A DNA stretch of 64,000 nucleotides from JACPVF01 sp964502095 (GCA_964502095.1 CAZCUF010000007.1:111731-175730); one strand, 5' to 3'. Positions 16,330-25,783 are shown, counted from the stretch's first letter. Program-made: numbers and translations. The notes: generated by a model from the sequence alone, not told the origin.

Positions 16330-18432
16330 ATGAGTGCCATGGAAGAAAAGAAGAACTATCGGTGGTTTTCCCCAGGAATATTTGTCATCATTGCTTTGGC
16401 GGTGGTGATTTATTTTGCCTGTGTTGAGTTTTACGCGATTGCCTGGGGAACGGGTTCCTGGCTTGGGGAGTTCTCACTAAAATGGGCGCTGGCGTTTTTC
16501 CTGTTTGTGGCGGTATGTATTTCCAATCTGATCTTTGCAGGCCTGTTCCTTTTTGCCCCTTCAAAACTTGCTTTTCTTTCCCGCGCGCTTAATTTTTTGG
16601 ATTGGCTGGCCGCGTTCCGGTGGGTCCTGATCGCGCTGACGAGCCTGATCCTGATTTGGATCTTGCAATATACAGCTTGGGGGATTGTGTTCAGCGGGAC
16701 GGCCATCCGCTTATTGACATGGATCTGGAGCGTGGCCCTGATTGCTTCTTTACTCGCTTCCTCCCGGCGTCATTCATCGTTGACCGTCAGAATTTTGCTG
16801 GCTGTTCTCATCACAGGCATCTTTTTTTCCGTGGCGTCGTCTCTTACATACGTAACCAGTTATCCCTTTTCACTGGGCTGGTCGGAGGGGAATCGGTTAT
16901 GGGACTATTCCCTGTATTTTGGCCGCGCGCGCTATCTTTATCCTGCTGACAGCCCATTGTCCCCGTATTTGGATATTGGCCGGGAACTATTAGGCGGCCT
17001 TCCTTTCATCCTGCCTAATATTACGATTCTTGAAGAAAGACTTTGGCTCGCCTTCATGAATATCGTCCCTTATGTGATACTCGGATGGCTTGCATTTGTA
17101 TGGGCGAAGGATGAAATGTGGCGGGGCATTCTCGCCGGTCTATGGGCTTCGCTTTTTCTGCAACAGGGCCCGATCCATTCTCCTCTTTTATTTTGCGCGA
17201 TGCTGGTCGCTATTTCCTGGAAGCGGCCGCTTTGGTTCGCCCTGCCGGCGATCATACTCGCGGGTTACTTTGCGCAGATCAGCCGGTTTACGTGGATGTT
17301 CGCTCCAGCGATGTGGATCGGAATGCTTGAACTATGTTCCGCTTCGTTGAAAGACAGCAGGATCCCGAAAGAAAGCTGGGTACGGGTTATTTCATTGACC
17401 TTTGCCGGTCTGTTGGGCGGTGTATTCCTGCCGGGCCTGATCGAACTTTTCAAAAGCGGAACAGGCAACCCGGCCGCTCTGCAAGTGATCCCTCAGACGA
17501 CCATGAGCCAATCTCTTCTCTGGTATCGTTTACTGCCCAACGCAACTTACGGAACCGGCATCCTCCTGGGTTTGCTGATCGCTTGCGGCCCTCTGCTGAT
17601 TGTTTTGTTTTACCTGTTGAATCGTCATCGTTGGGTTTTGAATGTGTGGAAATATTTAATGATTGGCGGATATCTGCTCCTTTTTCTGGTCGTTGGCCTG
17701 ATCGTCAGTACAAAGATCGGCGGCGGCGGCGACTTGCATAACATGGATATGTTCATCATCGGCCTCTTTTTCGCGGGCGCGATCGCCTGGCGAAGCGGCG
17801 GTCAAAAATGGATTAAAGAGATCGCGGATTCGCCTTTTTGGATGCGGACCGTGCTGGTACTGATGATCGCCGTTCCCTCTCTCCAGCCACTGACGGGCCT
17901 TCATCCTCTTTCTTTCGCCGACAGCCTGGGCCGGCTCATGACTCTGACCAATACGCAAAACCCCAAGGTGCTGGGGTCCCTGCCGGCGGCAAACGAAGTG
18001 CAGGGTAGCCTCGCCAAGTTGAAGATGGAAGTCGACGCGGCTAAAGTCAATGGCGAAGTCCTGTTTATGGATCAACGTCAATTGCTTACGTTCGGCTACA
18101 TCCGCGATGTGCCGCTTGTGCCTGACTACGATAAAAAAGTTCTCATGGATCAGGCTTTGAGTTCCAATCAGGCATATTTTCTTCCCTTCTATCGAGACCT
18201 TGCCAGCCACCGCTTTGTCTTGATCGTGAGCGATCCTCTGCGCGTTCCCATCAAGGATAGTGATTACCAGTTTGGGGAGGAAAATAACGCATGGGTAAAG
18301 TGGGTTGCGATTCCGATCCTTTGCTATTATGAGCCGGTGGAGACACTGGCCGAGGTCCATGTCCAATTATTGGCGCCTCGTCAGGGGGATCAAGATTGCT
18401 CCAAATCTCTGCCCGTGGAAATCGCTCCGTGA
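16330..18432 (+). CDS. large polytopic membrane protein of unknown function
   Basis: A 700-residue membrane protein with long runs of hydrophobic helices through residue about 550 and a C-terminal soluble part rich in charged residues. After the fifth helix comes a segment beginning GWSEGNRLWDYSLYFGRARY, probably extracellular, which could be the acidic acceptor loop of a GT-C enzyme; this is a guess. I do not recognise a named family. ATG 16330 and ATG 16339 are equally possible starts, and neither has a clear Shine-Dalgarno sequence. The next gene overlaps its stop (GTGA). Confidence 0.5.
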   Translation: MSAMEEKKNYRWFSPGIFVIIALAVVIYFACVEFYAIAWGTGSWLGEFSLKWALAFFLFVAVCISNLIFAGLFLFAPSKLAFLSRALNFLDWLAAFRWVLIALTSLILIWILQYTAWGIVFSGTAIRLLTWIWSVALIASLLASSRRHSSLTVRILLAVLITGIFFSVASSLTYVTSYPFSLGWSEGNRLWDYSLYFGRARYLYPADSPLSPYLDIGRELLGGLPFILPNITILEERLWLAFMNIVPYVILGWLAFVWAKDEMWRGILAGLWASLFLQQGPIHSPLLFCAMLVAISWKRPLWFALPAIILAGYFAQISRFTWMFAPAMWIGMLELCSASLKDSRIPKESWVRVISLTFAGLLGGVFLPGLIELFKSGTGNPAALQVIPQTTMSQSLLWYRLLPNATYGTGILLGLLIACGPLLIVLFYLLNRHRWVLNVWKYLMIGGYLLLFLVVGLIVSTKIGGGGDLHNMDMFIIGLFFAGAIAWRSGGQKWIKEIADSPFWMRTVLVLMIAVPSLQPLTGLHPLSFADSLGRLMTLTNTQNPKVLGSLPAANEVQGSLAKLKMEVDAAKVNGEVLFMDQRQLLTFGYIRDVPLVPDYDKKVLMDQALSSNQAYFLPFYRDLASHRFVLIVSDPLRVPIKDSDYQFGEENNAWVKWVAIPILCYYEPVETLAEVHVQLLAPRQGDQDCSKSLPVEIAP

Positions 18433-19250
18433 ATCTTCCTTATCTTCTGCCGCGCCTGGCGCGTCACTTTCTTCCCGAGTCGCTTGTGAGATTTTTGTTA
18501 CTGCGTTCGTGGATCATCCGCCCCGGGCTCGAAACAAGCAGTCCGCAGGCCGCGGTACAGCGTTACGCGGAGATACTCGGTGAGCGCGGCGACTCCCTCA
18601 ACGGCAAGCGCGTGATGGTCTTCGGCTATGGCGGACGATTCGATATTGGCGTTGGGTTACTTGAAGCGGGCGCGGATTCGGTGGTGTTGTGCGAGAAATA
18701 TGCTCCTCCCGATGACTCGCACAACCGCGCGCTCCTGCCTCGATACGAAGCGCATCTTCTTCTGGATGGAGGACGGGTGAGGCCTCGAAATGAACGCATC
18801 ACACTGTTGGAGGCCGATATCCGTGAAGTGAAGCCAAACAACCAGCCGCCGGTTGACCTGGTCATCAGCAACTCGGTCTATGAGCATCTCGATGATGTGG
18901 AGGGCATCACGCGCGCCCTGGCCGCATTGACCAAGCCATCCGGTTTGCACGTTCATTTTGTGGATTTGCGCGATCATTTCTTCCAATATCCGTTCGAGAT
19001 GTTGTGCTATTCCAAATCGGTCTGGTATGGGTGGTTGAACCCTTCGAGCAATCACAATCGCTATCGCCTTTGGGATTATCGCCGGGCATTCGAAAAATCT
19101 TTCAGCCACGTCGAGATGACTGTGCTTCAACGCGGCGAAGCTGAATTTCAAAAAGCGCGCCCGCGCATTCGCCCTGAATTTATCAGCGGAAAACTGGAAG
19201 ATGATTCGGTGACTTTAATTCGCGTGATTGCTTCAAATCCAATTCGTTAA
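18429..19250 (+). CDS. class I SAM-dependent methyltransferase-like protein
   Basis: A 273-residue protein with a Rossmann motif, VMVFGYGGRFDIGVGLLEAG, followed by VVLCEKYA and a DLVISNSVYEHLDD segment typical of methyltransferases with a CDVLEH-like motif. Motif I is GYGG rather than GCGxG, so activity is likely but less certain. The GTG start at 18429 overlaps the upstream TGA. It is the last gene before the regulator promoter and probably belongs to the 16330 transcription unit. Confidence 0.65.
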   Translation: MNLPYLLPRLARHFLPESLVRFLLLRSWIIRPGLETSSPQAAVQRYAEILGERGDSLNGKRVMVFGYGGRFDIGVGLLEAGADSVVLCEKYAPPDDSHNRALLPRYEAHLLLDGGRVRPRNERITLLEADIREVKPNNQPPVDLVISNSVYEHLDDVEGITRALAALTKPSGLHVHFVDLRDHFFQYPFEMLCYSKSVWYGWLNPSSNHNRYRLWDYRRAFEKSFSHVEMTVLQRGEAEFQKARPRIRPEFISGKLEDDSVTLIRVIASNPIR

Positions 19251-19405
19251 TCGCAAATAGAAATGAAGAGTAAAGCCGCGTTTTCAACGTGAGACGTGTC
19301 GGCCGGGCTATGCATCGTATGCATCGTTCCGCTGAATCGAATAGGGGAGGATTTTTCATGCGGCGGTGATCGTACGCGGAGGAAAACGCTTTGTAAAGGT
19401 CAGGC

Positions 19406-19447
19406 TTGACCCATCCCCGTTTGGCGTTATAATTCAGTGACTGAATT
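19406..19447 (+). promoter_or_regulatory. promoter with near-perfect palindromic operator
   Basis: TTGACC at 19406-19411 and TATAAT at 19428-19433 have a 16-base spacer. They run into AATTCAGTGACTGAATT (19431-19447), a palindrome with perfect 8-base arms around one central base. The layout matches the gmd promoter at 4305-4346. The palindrome covers the expected transcription start and lies eight bases before the regulator gene, consistent with autoregulation. The rest of the 19251-19454 gap shows only a short ATGCATCGTATGCAT repeat. Confidence 0.8.
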
Positions 19448-19454
19448 TTGAACT

Positions 19455-19940
19455 ATGAATCGCATGGAAACAACAAACGAAGATTTGCGCGAACTCACCC
19501 TGCTGGAAGAAATCGAACAGGACCCGAACGTGAATCAGGCCACATTGGCCACACAATTGGGTGTGGCGGTCGGCACGGTCAACTGGCACCTGAAGCGGCT
19601 GGTCGCCAAAGGCGCGGTGAAGGTCTCGCGCGCCGAACGCAAGAAACTGCGTTATATCATCACGCCCGAGGGCCTGGCTTTACGCGCCCGCCTGGCCGTG
19701 AATTATGTGGAGCGTTCGTTTTCGCTCTATCGTAAAACGCGCCAACGCGTGAAGGAGCATGCAACCGCCATTCGCCGCGCCGGTTTCGACCGTGTGCGCA
19801 TCGTCGGCGAGGGCGATGTGGCGGATATCTGCAAATTGACCTGCCTCGAACAGGGTTTGAGCGTTGTGAACGAAAAGGACGTTCCGGCCATCAAAGTGGA
19901 CGGATTGAAAGTGCAATTATTCATGGCGGAAGCAAAATGA
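19455..19940 (+). CDS. EPS-associated MarR-like winged-helix regulator with C-terminal extension
   Basis: A 161-residue DNA-binding protein. Residues about 13-75 form a winged helix (LLEEIEQDPNVNQATLATQL, then GVAVGTVNWHLKRLVAKGAV, then RYIITPEG), closely resembling the EPS-associated MarR-family regulators of about 105 residues found in polysaccharide loci. Residues about 95-161 are an extra domain with GFDRVRIVGEGDVADICKL and IKVDGLKVQL, looking like a small nucleotide- or sugar-sensing Rossmann unit; that reading is inference. The start could be 19455 or 19464. The palindrome overlapping its promoter is the likely binding site. The next gene overlaps by ATGA. Confidence 0.78.
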   Translation: MNRMETTNEDLRELTLLEEIEQDPNVNQATLATQLGVAVGTVNWHLKRLVAKGAVKVSRAERKKLRYIITPEGLALRARLAVNYVERSFSLYRKTRQRVKEHATAIRRAGFDRVRIVGEGDVADICKLTCLEQGLSVVNEKDVPAIKVDGLKVQLFMAEAK

Positions 19941-20947
19941 CAGATCGGCACGTATTGATCACCGGCGGGGCCGGTTATATCGGCTCTCTCCTGACCTCGA
20001 ACCTGCTGCGCGCGGGCTATCGCGTCACCGTCATTGACAGTTTGCTTTTTGGCGGCGAGTCGCTGGTCCCGTTTTTACATGATCCCAATTTTCGTTTTGT
20101 CAAAGCCGATGTAACCGAATCGCGCGCGGTGCGCGGCGCGGTCGGCGGTGGATGGCCGAAACCGACTGCCGTCATTCATCTGGCGGGGATTGTGGGTTTT
20201 CCGGCCTGTCAATCTGTGGGCAGGCAGGTGGCATGGCAGTATAACGTGGAGGCCACGAAAAAAGTCTTTGGGCAGGCGGCAGATTTGGGTGTGGAGCGAT
20301 TCGTGTTCGCGTCCACCTACAGTAATTATGGCTTGTCCGCTGAGAATAAACCGGTCAGCGAGGAATCGCAGTTGAATCCGCAATCGCTGTATGCCGAGAC
20401 GAAGGTGGCCGCGGAGGAATTTTTGCTCGGTCAAAAGGACACGCCCTGCGCGCCGCTTTTGTTCCGGTTTGCAACGCTGTACGGCATTTCGCCGCGTACG
20501 CGCTTCGATTTGATCGTCAATCAATTTGTGTTGAACGCGTTCATGCACCGCGGATTGATCATTTATCAACGCGGCTATTCGCGTTCGTTCGTGCATGTGC
20601 TGGATGTGGTGCGCGGTATTCAACTGGGCCTCGAAGCGGAAGAGAAAAAGGTTCGCGGGCAGATCTATAATCTCGGCACGAATGACGGCAACTACACCAA
20701 GGATCAGATCGTGTCATTTGTGCTCAAGCGCATGCCGGATACGATCGTGGAATATAAGGATTTGACCTTCGGCGGCGATATGCGCGACATTACCGTGTCG
20801 TTCGATAAGATCCGCCGCGAGCTGGGCTTCGAAGCCAGGCTGAGTGTGGATGACGGCGTGCGCGAAGTATTGCATGCGTTGAAGAGCGGGCTGATTCGCA
20901 ATCCGCTCGATGAGAAATATCGCAATGCACAATTCATTGTTCAATAA
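19937..20947 (+). CDS. NAD-dependent nucleotide-sugar epimerase/dehydratase
   Basis: Extended SDR of 336 residues: Rossmann motif TGGAGYIGS near residues 9-17, HLAGIVG, FASTYSNYG and the catalytic Y-x3-K in SLYAETK. The C-terminus has FVHVLDVVRGI and the NLGTNDGN segment typical of sugar epimerases. It overlaps the regulator stop by four bases and precedes GDP-fucose synthase by 14 bases, so it likely acts on a nucleotide sugar in this operon. UDP-glucose 4-epimerase-like or GDP-sugar activity are both possible. Confidence 0.8.
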   Translation: MTDRHVLITGGAGYIGSLLTSNLLRAGYRVTVIDSLLFGGESLVPFLHDPNFRFVKADVTESRAVRGAVGGGWPKPTAVIHLAGIVGFPACQSVGRQVAWQYNVEATKKVFGQAADLGVERFVFASTYSNYGLSAENKPVSEESQLNPQSLYAETKVAAEEFLLGQKDTPCAPLLFRFATLYGISPRTRFDLIVNQFVLNAFMHRGLIIYQRGYSRSFVHVLDVVRGIQLGLEAEEKKVRGQIYNLGTNDGNYTKDQIVSFVLKRMPDTIVEYKDLTFGGDMRDITVSFDKIRRELGFEARLSVDDGVREVLHALKSGLIRNPLDEKYRNAQFIVQ

Positions 20948-20961
20948 AATGGGAGTACGCC

Positions 20962-21933
20962 ATGACCGAAAATTTTTGGGAAAATAAGCGCGTCATCGTG
21001 ACGGGCGGCACAGGCTTTCTTGGTTCGTTTGTGATCGAGAAACTCAAACAGCGCGGCGCGGCCGATATTTTCATCCCGCACCAGAACGAATATGATTTGA
21101 CCGACCGCGACGCCATTCGGCGGATGTTCAAGGCGGCGCTCGATGGAGTGGACCCGAAACAAGTGATTATTATCCATCTGGCCGCGCATGTGGGCGGCAT
21201 CGGCGCGAACCGCGAACACCCTGCCGAGTTTTTCTACGATAATTTGATGATGGGCGTGGAACTGATTCATCAGGCGTACGGGAATGGCGTCGGCAAAGTG
21301 GTGGCCATTGGCACGGTCTGCGCCTACCCCAAGTTTACGCCCGTGCCGTTTAGGGAGGACGATCTGTGGATCGGTTATCCTGAAGAGACCAACGCGCCGT
21401 ATGGGCTGGCGAAGAAAATGCTGTTGGTGCAATCGCAGGCGTATCGCCAGCAATACGGCTTTAATTCGATCTATCTTTTGCCGGTCAACCTGTATGGGCC
21501 GCGCGATAACTTCGACCCGGCTTCGTCGCATGTGATTCCGGCTTTGATCCGTAAGGCGCTCGAAGCGCAGGAGCGCGGCGAAAAGGAACTGCCCGTGTGG
21601 GGCGACGGTTCGCCGACGCGCGAATTTTTATATGTGGAAGACGCCGCGGATGGCATCGTCGCGGCCGCGGAAAAATATAACGGCTCCGATCCCGTCAACC
21701 TTGGTTCGGGTTATGAGATTTCGATCAAGAATCTGACCGAACTGATCTGCCGCGAAACGGGCTTCGTGGGGAAGCTCGTCTGGCAGACCGATAAACCGAA
21801 CGGCCAGCCGCGCCGGGGCCTGGATGTGACGCGGGCGAAGGAACGTTTCGGCTGGAGCGCGCAGGTTCCGTTCGAGGAAGGTCTGCGCCGCACCATTGCA
21901 TGGTACAAAGAAAATCGCGCGAAAATCAAATAG
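20962..21933 (+). CDS. fcl: GDP-L-fucose synthase
   Basis: Epimerises and reduces GDP-4-keto-6-deoxymannose to GDP-L-fucose. The 323 residues show TGGTGFLGS near residues 15-23, the family-diagnostic HLAAHVGGIGANREHPAEFF, the CAYPKF segment, PFREDDLWIGYPEETNAPYG with the Y-x3-K motif (YGLAKK), and NLYGPRDNF. GGGAG lies at the ribosome-site position before ATG 20962. The gene is followed after one base by the ABC transporter permease, linking fucose supply with export. Together with gmd at 4363 the GDP-fucose branch is complete in this window. Confidence 0.92.
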   Translation: MTENFWENKRVIVTGGTGFLGSFVIEKLKQRGAADIFIPHQNEYDLTDRDAIRRMFKAALDGVDPKQVIIIHLAAHVGGIGANREHPAEFFYDNLMMGVELIHQAYGNGVGKVVAIGTVCAYPKFTPVPFREDDLWIGYPEETNAPYGLAKKMLLVQSQAYRQQYGFNSIYLLPVNLYGPRDNFDPASSHVIPALIRKALEAQERGEKELPVWGDGSPTREFLYVEDAADGIVAAAEKYNGSDPVNLGSGYEISIKNLTELICRETGFVGKLVWQTDKPNGQPRRGLDVTRAKERFGWSAQVPFEEGLRRTIAWYKENRAKIK

Positions 21934-21934
21934 C

Positions 21935-22786
21935 ATGACGGAAATCGTAAGACACGAACCGACGATGGTTTATATCAAGCCCTCCACGGGACTGGCCGCG
22001 CTCAATCTGCGCGATCTGTGGACGTACCGCGAACTGATCTATTTTATGATCTGGCGCGATATTAAAGTGCGTTACAAACAAACGGTGCTCGGCGCGGCCT
22101 GGGCGGTCATCCAGCCGGTGCTGACCATGCTGGTGTTCAATTTTATTTTCAACGGCGGCATCACCAAAGTGCAGACGGATAGCAATATCCCGTATCCGAT
22201 CTTCTCCTATACGGCGCTTCTGCCGTGGGGTCTTTTCACCGCCGCGCTCAACAACGCCAGCCGTTCGCTGACTTCCAACCAAAATATGGTGACGAAAATC
22301 TATTTTCCGCGGTTGGTTTTACCGCTGGCTTCCGTGTTGGGCGGCCTGGTGGATTTTGCCATCGCATCCATCATTTTGGTTGGGATGATGTTTTATTTTC
22401 ATATCGCTCCCAATATCGCCGCTCTTTGGACCCTGCCCTTGTTCCTGATCCTATCCATTATCACCGCCCTGGGTGTTGCGCTGTGGCTTTCGGCCATCAA
22501 CGTGCAATATCGCGACGTCAACTATGTGCTTCCATTCCTGACCCAATTCTGGCTGTTTATTACGCCGGTTGCGTATTCGGCCAAAGTAATTTCGGGCAAA
22601 TGGCAATTGGTCTATTCGTTGAACCCGATGGCCGGCGTGGTGAATGGATTCCGCTGGTCGTTGCTGGGCGCGAATACCGGTCCCGGGCCGGGAATGTGGA
22701 TTTCGGTGGCGGTGTCGCTGGTGGTGCTGGTGAGCGGACTATTCTATTTCCGTAACATGGAAAAAACATTCGCGGACACAATTTAA
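21935..22786 (+). CDS. wzm: ABC-2 type polysaccharide exporter permease (Wzm/TagG-like)
   Basis: A 283-residue permease. A soluble N-terminus with LRDLWTYRELIYFMIWRDIK matches the Wzm/TagG amphipathic entry region, and RYKQTVLGAAWAVIQPVLTM is diagnostic for the family. Six or so hydrophobic helices follow. I chose ATG 21935, one base after the fcl stop. It should pair with the adjacent ATPase to export a lipid-linked polysaccharide. Confidence 0.9.
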   Translation: MTEIVRHEPTMVYIKPSTGLAALNLRDLWTYRELIYFMIWRDIKVRYKQTVLGAAWAVIQPVLTMLVFNFIFNGGITKVQTDSNIPYPIFSYTALLPWGLFTAALNNASRSLTSNQNMVTKIYFPRLVLPLASVLGGLVDFAIASIILVGMMFYFHIAPNIAALWTLPLFLILSIITALGVALWLSAINVQYRDVNYVLPFLTQFWLFITPVAYSAKVISGKWQLVYSLNPMAGVVNGFRWSLLGANTGPGPGMWISVAVSLVVLVSGLFYFRNMEKTFADTI

Positions 22787-22787
22787 A

Positions 22788-24080
22788 ATGGCAATCGCAG
22801 TCAGTGTAAAGAATCTCAGCAAGCAATATCGCATCGGCGCGGCACAGGGAAAATTCCGCTACAACATGTTCCGCGACGTGATCGTGGATACGCTGATGGT
22901 GCCGGTGCGGCTCGTTCAGGCGTTGCGCGGAACCGGCCTGCGCGGTACGAGCGGCACCTCCACGATTTGGGCGCTGAACGATGTGTCCTTCGATCTTGAA
23001 GAAGGCAAAGTGCTCGGCATTGTGGGACGCAACGGCGCGGGCAAAAGCACTTTACTTAAAGTCCTTTCGCGCGTTACGGAGCCGACCAAAGGCACGGTCA
23101 CGGTGCGCGGACGGGTTGGGTCACTGCTTGAGGTGGGCACCGGTTTCCATCCCGAATTGACCGGCCGCGAGAACATTTACATGAACGGCGCGATCCTTGG
23201 CATGAAGCGGACCGAGATCGATTCCAAATTCGATGAGATCGTGGATTTTTCGGAGGTCTCGCAGTTTATCGATACGCCGGTCAAACGCTATTCGTCCGGC
23301 ATGTACCTGCGTTTGGCGTTCGCGGTCGCCGCGCATCTCGAGCCGGAGATTCTTGTGGTGGATGAAGTGCTGGCTGTCGGCGATGCGGAGTTTCAGCGCA
23401 AATGCCTCGGCAAGATGGGCGATGTGGCACAACAGGGACGCACGGTCTTGTTCGTGAGTCACAACATGTCTGCCATTTTGCGGCTCACCAGCGAGGCCAT
23501 TGTGATGAACAAGGGACGGTTATTACTGCGCGCCCCCACGCAGGAGGCGGTGGATTTTTATCTTTCGTCCGGGCAGGCGCAGGCAGGCGAGCGTATATGG
23601 GACGCGGATGAACTTTCAGCGGCGGACGCGCTGTTTCGGCCGATCAGTTTGAGGGTCAAGGATCGACGCGGCAAGATCGTGGATACGGTCCGCTCGACGG
23701 AACCGGTCATGATCGAATTCGAATATTGTCTCGACGCGCCGCTTACGGGCCTGCGCGTGGGTTTGTATCTCAGCACGATGCGCGGCGAATATGTATTCAC
23801 GTCGTTCGATACGGACGAACCGCAGATGTTCGATCAGTTCGGCGCGCGCCCGGCGGGACGTTACGTCAGCCGCTGTGAATTGCCTGCCGATTTTTTCAAT
23901 GAAGGCCGTTACGGTTTGGGCGTGAACGCTTCGTCGTTTGGTGTGCGCCGCTATTTTATGGATGAGAACGCGCTGGCCTTCAACGTGGATATCTCCGGCG
24001 CGCCCGGCACGCAATGGGCTGAGCCACGCGTTGGGCCGGTCCGCCCGCGCCTCGAATGGAAGATCGAGAAAATGGATTAA
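22788..24080 (+). CDS. wzt: ABC polysaccharide exporter ATPase with glycan-binding C-terminal domain (Wzt-like)
   Basis: A 430-residue ATPase: Walker A GRNGAGKST at 80-88, signature YSSGMYLRLAFAVA near 168-181, Walker B ILVVDEVLAVGD near 188-199, and the switch VSHNMSA. Residues about 270-430 form an extra beta-rich domain like the Wzt C-terminal carbohydrate-binding module, which recognises the modified end of the polysaccharide before export. Start ATG 22788 lies one base after the permease stop. The presence of this domain implies that chain length is controlled by a terminal modification, possibly the methyl or sulfate groups encoded nearby (inference). Confidence 0.92.
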   Translation: MAIAVSVKNLSKQYRIGAAQGKFRYNMFRDVIVDTLMVPVRLVQALRGTGLRGTSGTSTIWALNDVSFDLEEGKVLGIVGRNGAGKSTLLKVLSRVTEPTKGTVTVRGRVGSLLEVGTGFHPELTGRENIYMNGAILGMKRTEIDSKFDEIVDFSEVSQFIDTPVKRYSSGMYLRLAFAVAAHLEPEILVVDEVLAVGDAEFQRKCLGKMGDVAQQGRTVLFVSHNMSAILRLTSEAIVMNKGRLLLRAPTQEAVDFYLSSGQAQAGERIWDADELSAADALFRPISLRVKDRRGKIVDTVRSTEPVMIEFEYCLDAPLTGLRVGLYLSTMRGEYVFTSFDTDEPQMFDQFGARPAGRYVSRCELPADFFNEGRYGLGVNASSFGVRRYFMDENALAFNVDISGAPGTQWAEPRVGPVRPRLEWKIEKMD

Positions 24081-24085
24081 ATCAG

Positions 24086-24141
24086 ACCGCAGAGCCGCGG
24101 AGAACACAGAGAAAACTCTGCGTTCTCTGAGTCTCTGCGGT
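24086..24141 (+). repeat. 26-base inverted repeat, CCGCAGAG type
   Basis: Two 26-base arms (24086-24111 and 24116-24141) pair at 22 positions around an AAAA loop, and the right arm is followed by TTTAAAA. It fills nearly the whole wzt to 24150 gap and could terminate transcription. The CCGCAGAG/CTCTGCGG wording looks like a dispersed intergenic repeat rather than a gene-specific hairpin. Confidence 0.7.
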
Positions 24142-24149
24142 TTAAAACC

Positions 24150-25778
24150 ATGCTCAACAAAACTTCCCTCCGCAACTTCTTAGGCGAACTGCCTCTCGCC
24201 GCCGAACTCGATTGGTCGCTTCGGCAAAAGAATCGCGCCCGCAAAGATCACTTCAATTTGGATCGCCTGCAAAAATCTTTACCGGCCGCGGTCGAGACGG
24301 CGACGCCGTTTGCGCGCAACGCGCCGTCCGGCAAAAAGATTCTTTTCTTCGCCACACTTCATTACTGGATCGAACAATCCGCTTATATTTCGCTTGTGCT
24401 GGCCGGGCTTGGTCACAAAGTGACGCTGATGACTCTCCCATACTCCGAATGGCACAAAGAGATGGATAAGCTGACTCAACGTCAACGCGGACTCCACACC
24501 CGCGACGCCCTCTCTCCTCTTTCCTCCCTTCGACAAAGCTCAGGGCAGGCTTTCGTTAATCACGTTTCATTACTGGACCTCCAGCCTGCCTCCGCCCTCC
24601 CTCCTGCTCTCCGCGTCGACATCGAAGAGATCTCGCTCTGGGACGCGCAATACACCCTCATGCGCGAAGAAGTGGACATGTCAGATGCGAAAGACAAAGC
24701 GTTGTACGATCTACGCCTCAAACGCAACACCTTCGCCGCCCTCGCCGCCCTCGAATGGATGCAAGTCAACCGGCCCGATGTTGTTTTAATTCCGAACGGA
24801 CTCATCCTCGAAATGGGAATTGTCTTCCGCGTGGCGAAATATTTGAACATCCCCGCCGTCACGTTTGAATTCAACGACCAGCGCGAACAAATCTGGCTGG
24901 CGCAGAACACCTCCATCATGCGGCAGGACACGGATTACCTCGTGCGCGACCGTTGCTCCCTGCCGATGACCGATGAAATGTACGAACGCCTCGCCGACTT
25001 GGAGAATGCCCGCCGCGGCGCGCGCGTGTGGGGAAAATCAAAACGGCTGTGGCAATACGTCTCGTCACAGGGTGCGAATACCACGCGCAAGATGCTCGGC
25101 CTCGACGAGCGCCCTGTGGTGATGATCGCCGCCAATGTGCTGGGCGATAGTTTGACTCTCGGCAGAAACGTCTTCGCCGAGTCGATGACGGAATGGATGA
25201 CGCGTACTGTTCGCTTTTTCGAGAACCGGCCCGAGGTCCAATTGGTGATTCGGGTTCATCCGGGCGAAACGCTCGTCCCGAAAGCGCGTTCCATGGGGCA
25301 GGTCGCGCGCGATGCGTTGTCTGTTCTGCCGGAGCATATCCACATTATCGGCGCGACGGATAAGATTAACACTTATGACCTGATCGAAATCGCCGATTTG
25401 GGTTTGGTGTACACCACTACAGTCGGCGTCGAGACCGCCATGAACGGCCGCCCGGTGATCGCTTGCGGCAACACGCATTATCGAAAGCGCGGATTCACCA
25501 TTGATCCGAATTCGTGGGACGAATATTTGACGGCGCTTGAGCGCGTGTTGAATGACCTGCCTGCGCATCGTTTAAGCGAAGAACAGATTGCAAAAGCCTG
25601 GAATTACGGTTACCGTTTTTTCTTCGAGTATCCGCGCCCATTTCCATGGCGGTTAATGAATTTTTGGGATGATCTTGAAGTGTGGCCGCTTGAAAAAGTG
25701 TTGAGCGATGAAGGCATGAGCCATTTTGGTGATACGTTTAAATTTTTGGTCGGTGAGCCGTTTACGTGGAAGGATTGA
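24150..25778 (+). CDS. capsule polysaccharide biosynthesis protein, KpsC/KpsS-like
   Basis: A 542-residue soluble protein with a C-terminal GT-B-like half resembling KpsC/KpsS-type transferases and related CDP-glycerol/capsule enzymes: LVIRVHPGETLVPK, HIIGATDKINTYDLIEIADL, then YTTTVGVETAMNGRPVIACG. The conserved histidine and the TTTVGVE stretch form the probable nucleotide-sugar site. Two related proteins occur at 43355 and 60298. Residues about 126-135 (SLRQSSGQAF) are encoded by a CTTCGACAAAGCTCAGG repeat, apparently inserted in frame. The linked glycan residue is unknown. Confidence 0.65.
   Translation: MLNKTSLRNFLGELPLAAELDWSLRQKNRARKDHFNLDRLQKSLPAAVETATPFARNAPSGKKILFFATLHYWIEQSAYISLVLAGLGHKVTLMTLPYSEWHKEMDKLTQRQRGLHTRDALSPLSSLRQSSGQAFVNHVSLLDLQPASALPPALRVDIEEISLWDAQYTLMREEVDMSDAKDKALYDLRLKRNTFAALAALEWMQVNRPDVVLIPNGLILEMGIVFRVAKYLNIPAVTFEFNDQREQIWLAQNTSIMRQDTDYLVRDRCSLPMTDEMYERLADLENARRGARVWGKSKRLWQYVSSQGANTTRKMLGLDERPVVMIAANVLGDSLTLGRNVFAESMTEWMTRTVRFFENRPEVQLVIRVHPGETLVPKARSMGQVARDALSVLPEHIHIIGATDKINTYDLIEIADLGLVYTTTVGVETAMNGRPVIACGNTHYRKRGFTIDPNSWDEYLTALERVLNDLPAHRLSEEQIAKAWNYGYRFFFEYPRPFPWRLMNFWDDLEVWPLEKVLSDEGMSHFGDTFKFLVGEPFTWKD
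24526..24550 (+). repeat. TTCGACAAAGCTCAGG repeat inside a coding region
   Basis: CCCTTCGACAAAGCTCAGGG and the adjoining CAGGC form a short imperfect palindrome of a type that recurs between genes in some bacterial genomes (from memory). Here it is read in frame within the KpsC/KpsS-like gene, giving the peptide LRQSSGQA. Confidence 0.6.
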
Positions 25779-25783
25779 CCTTC

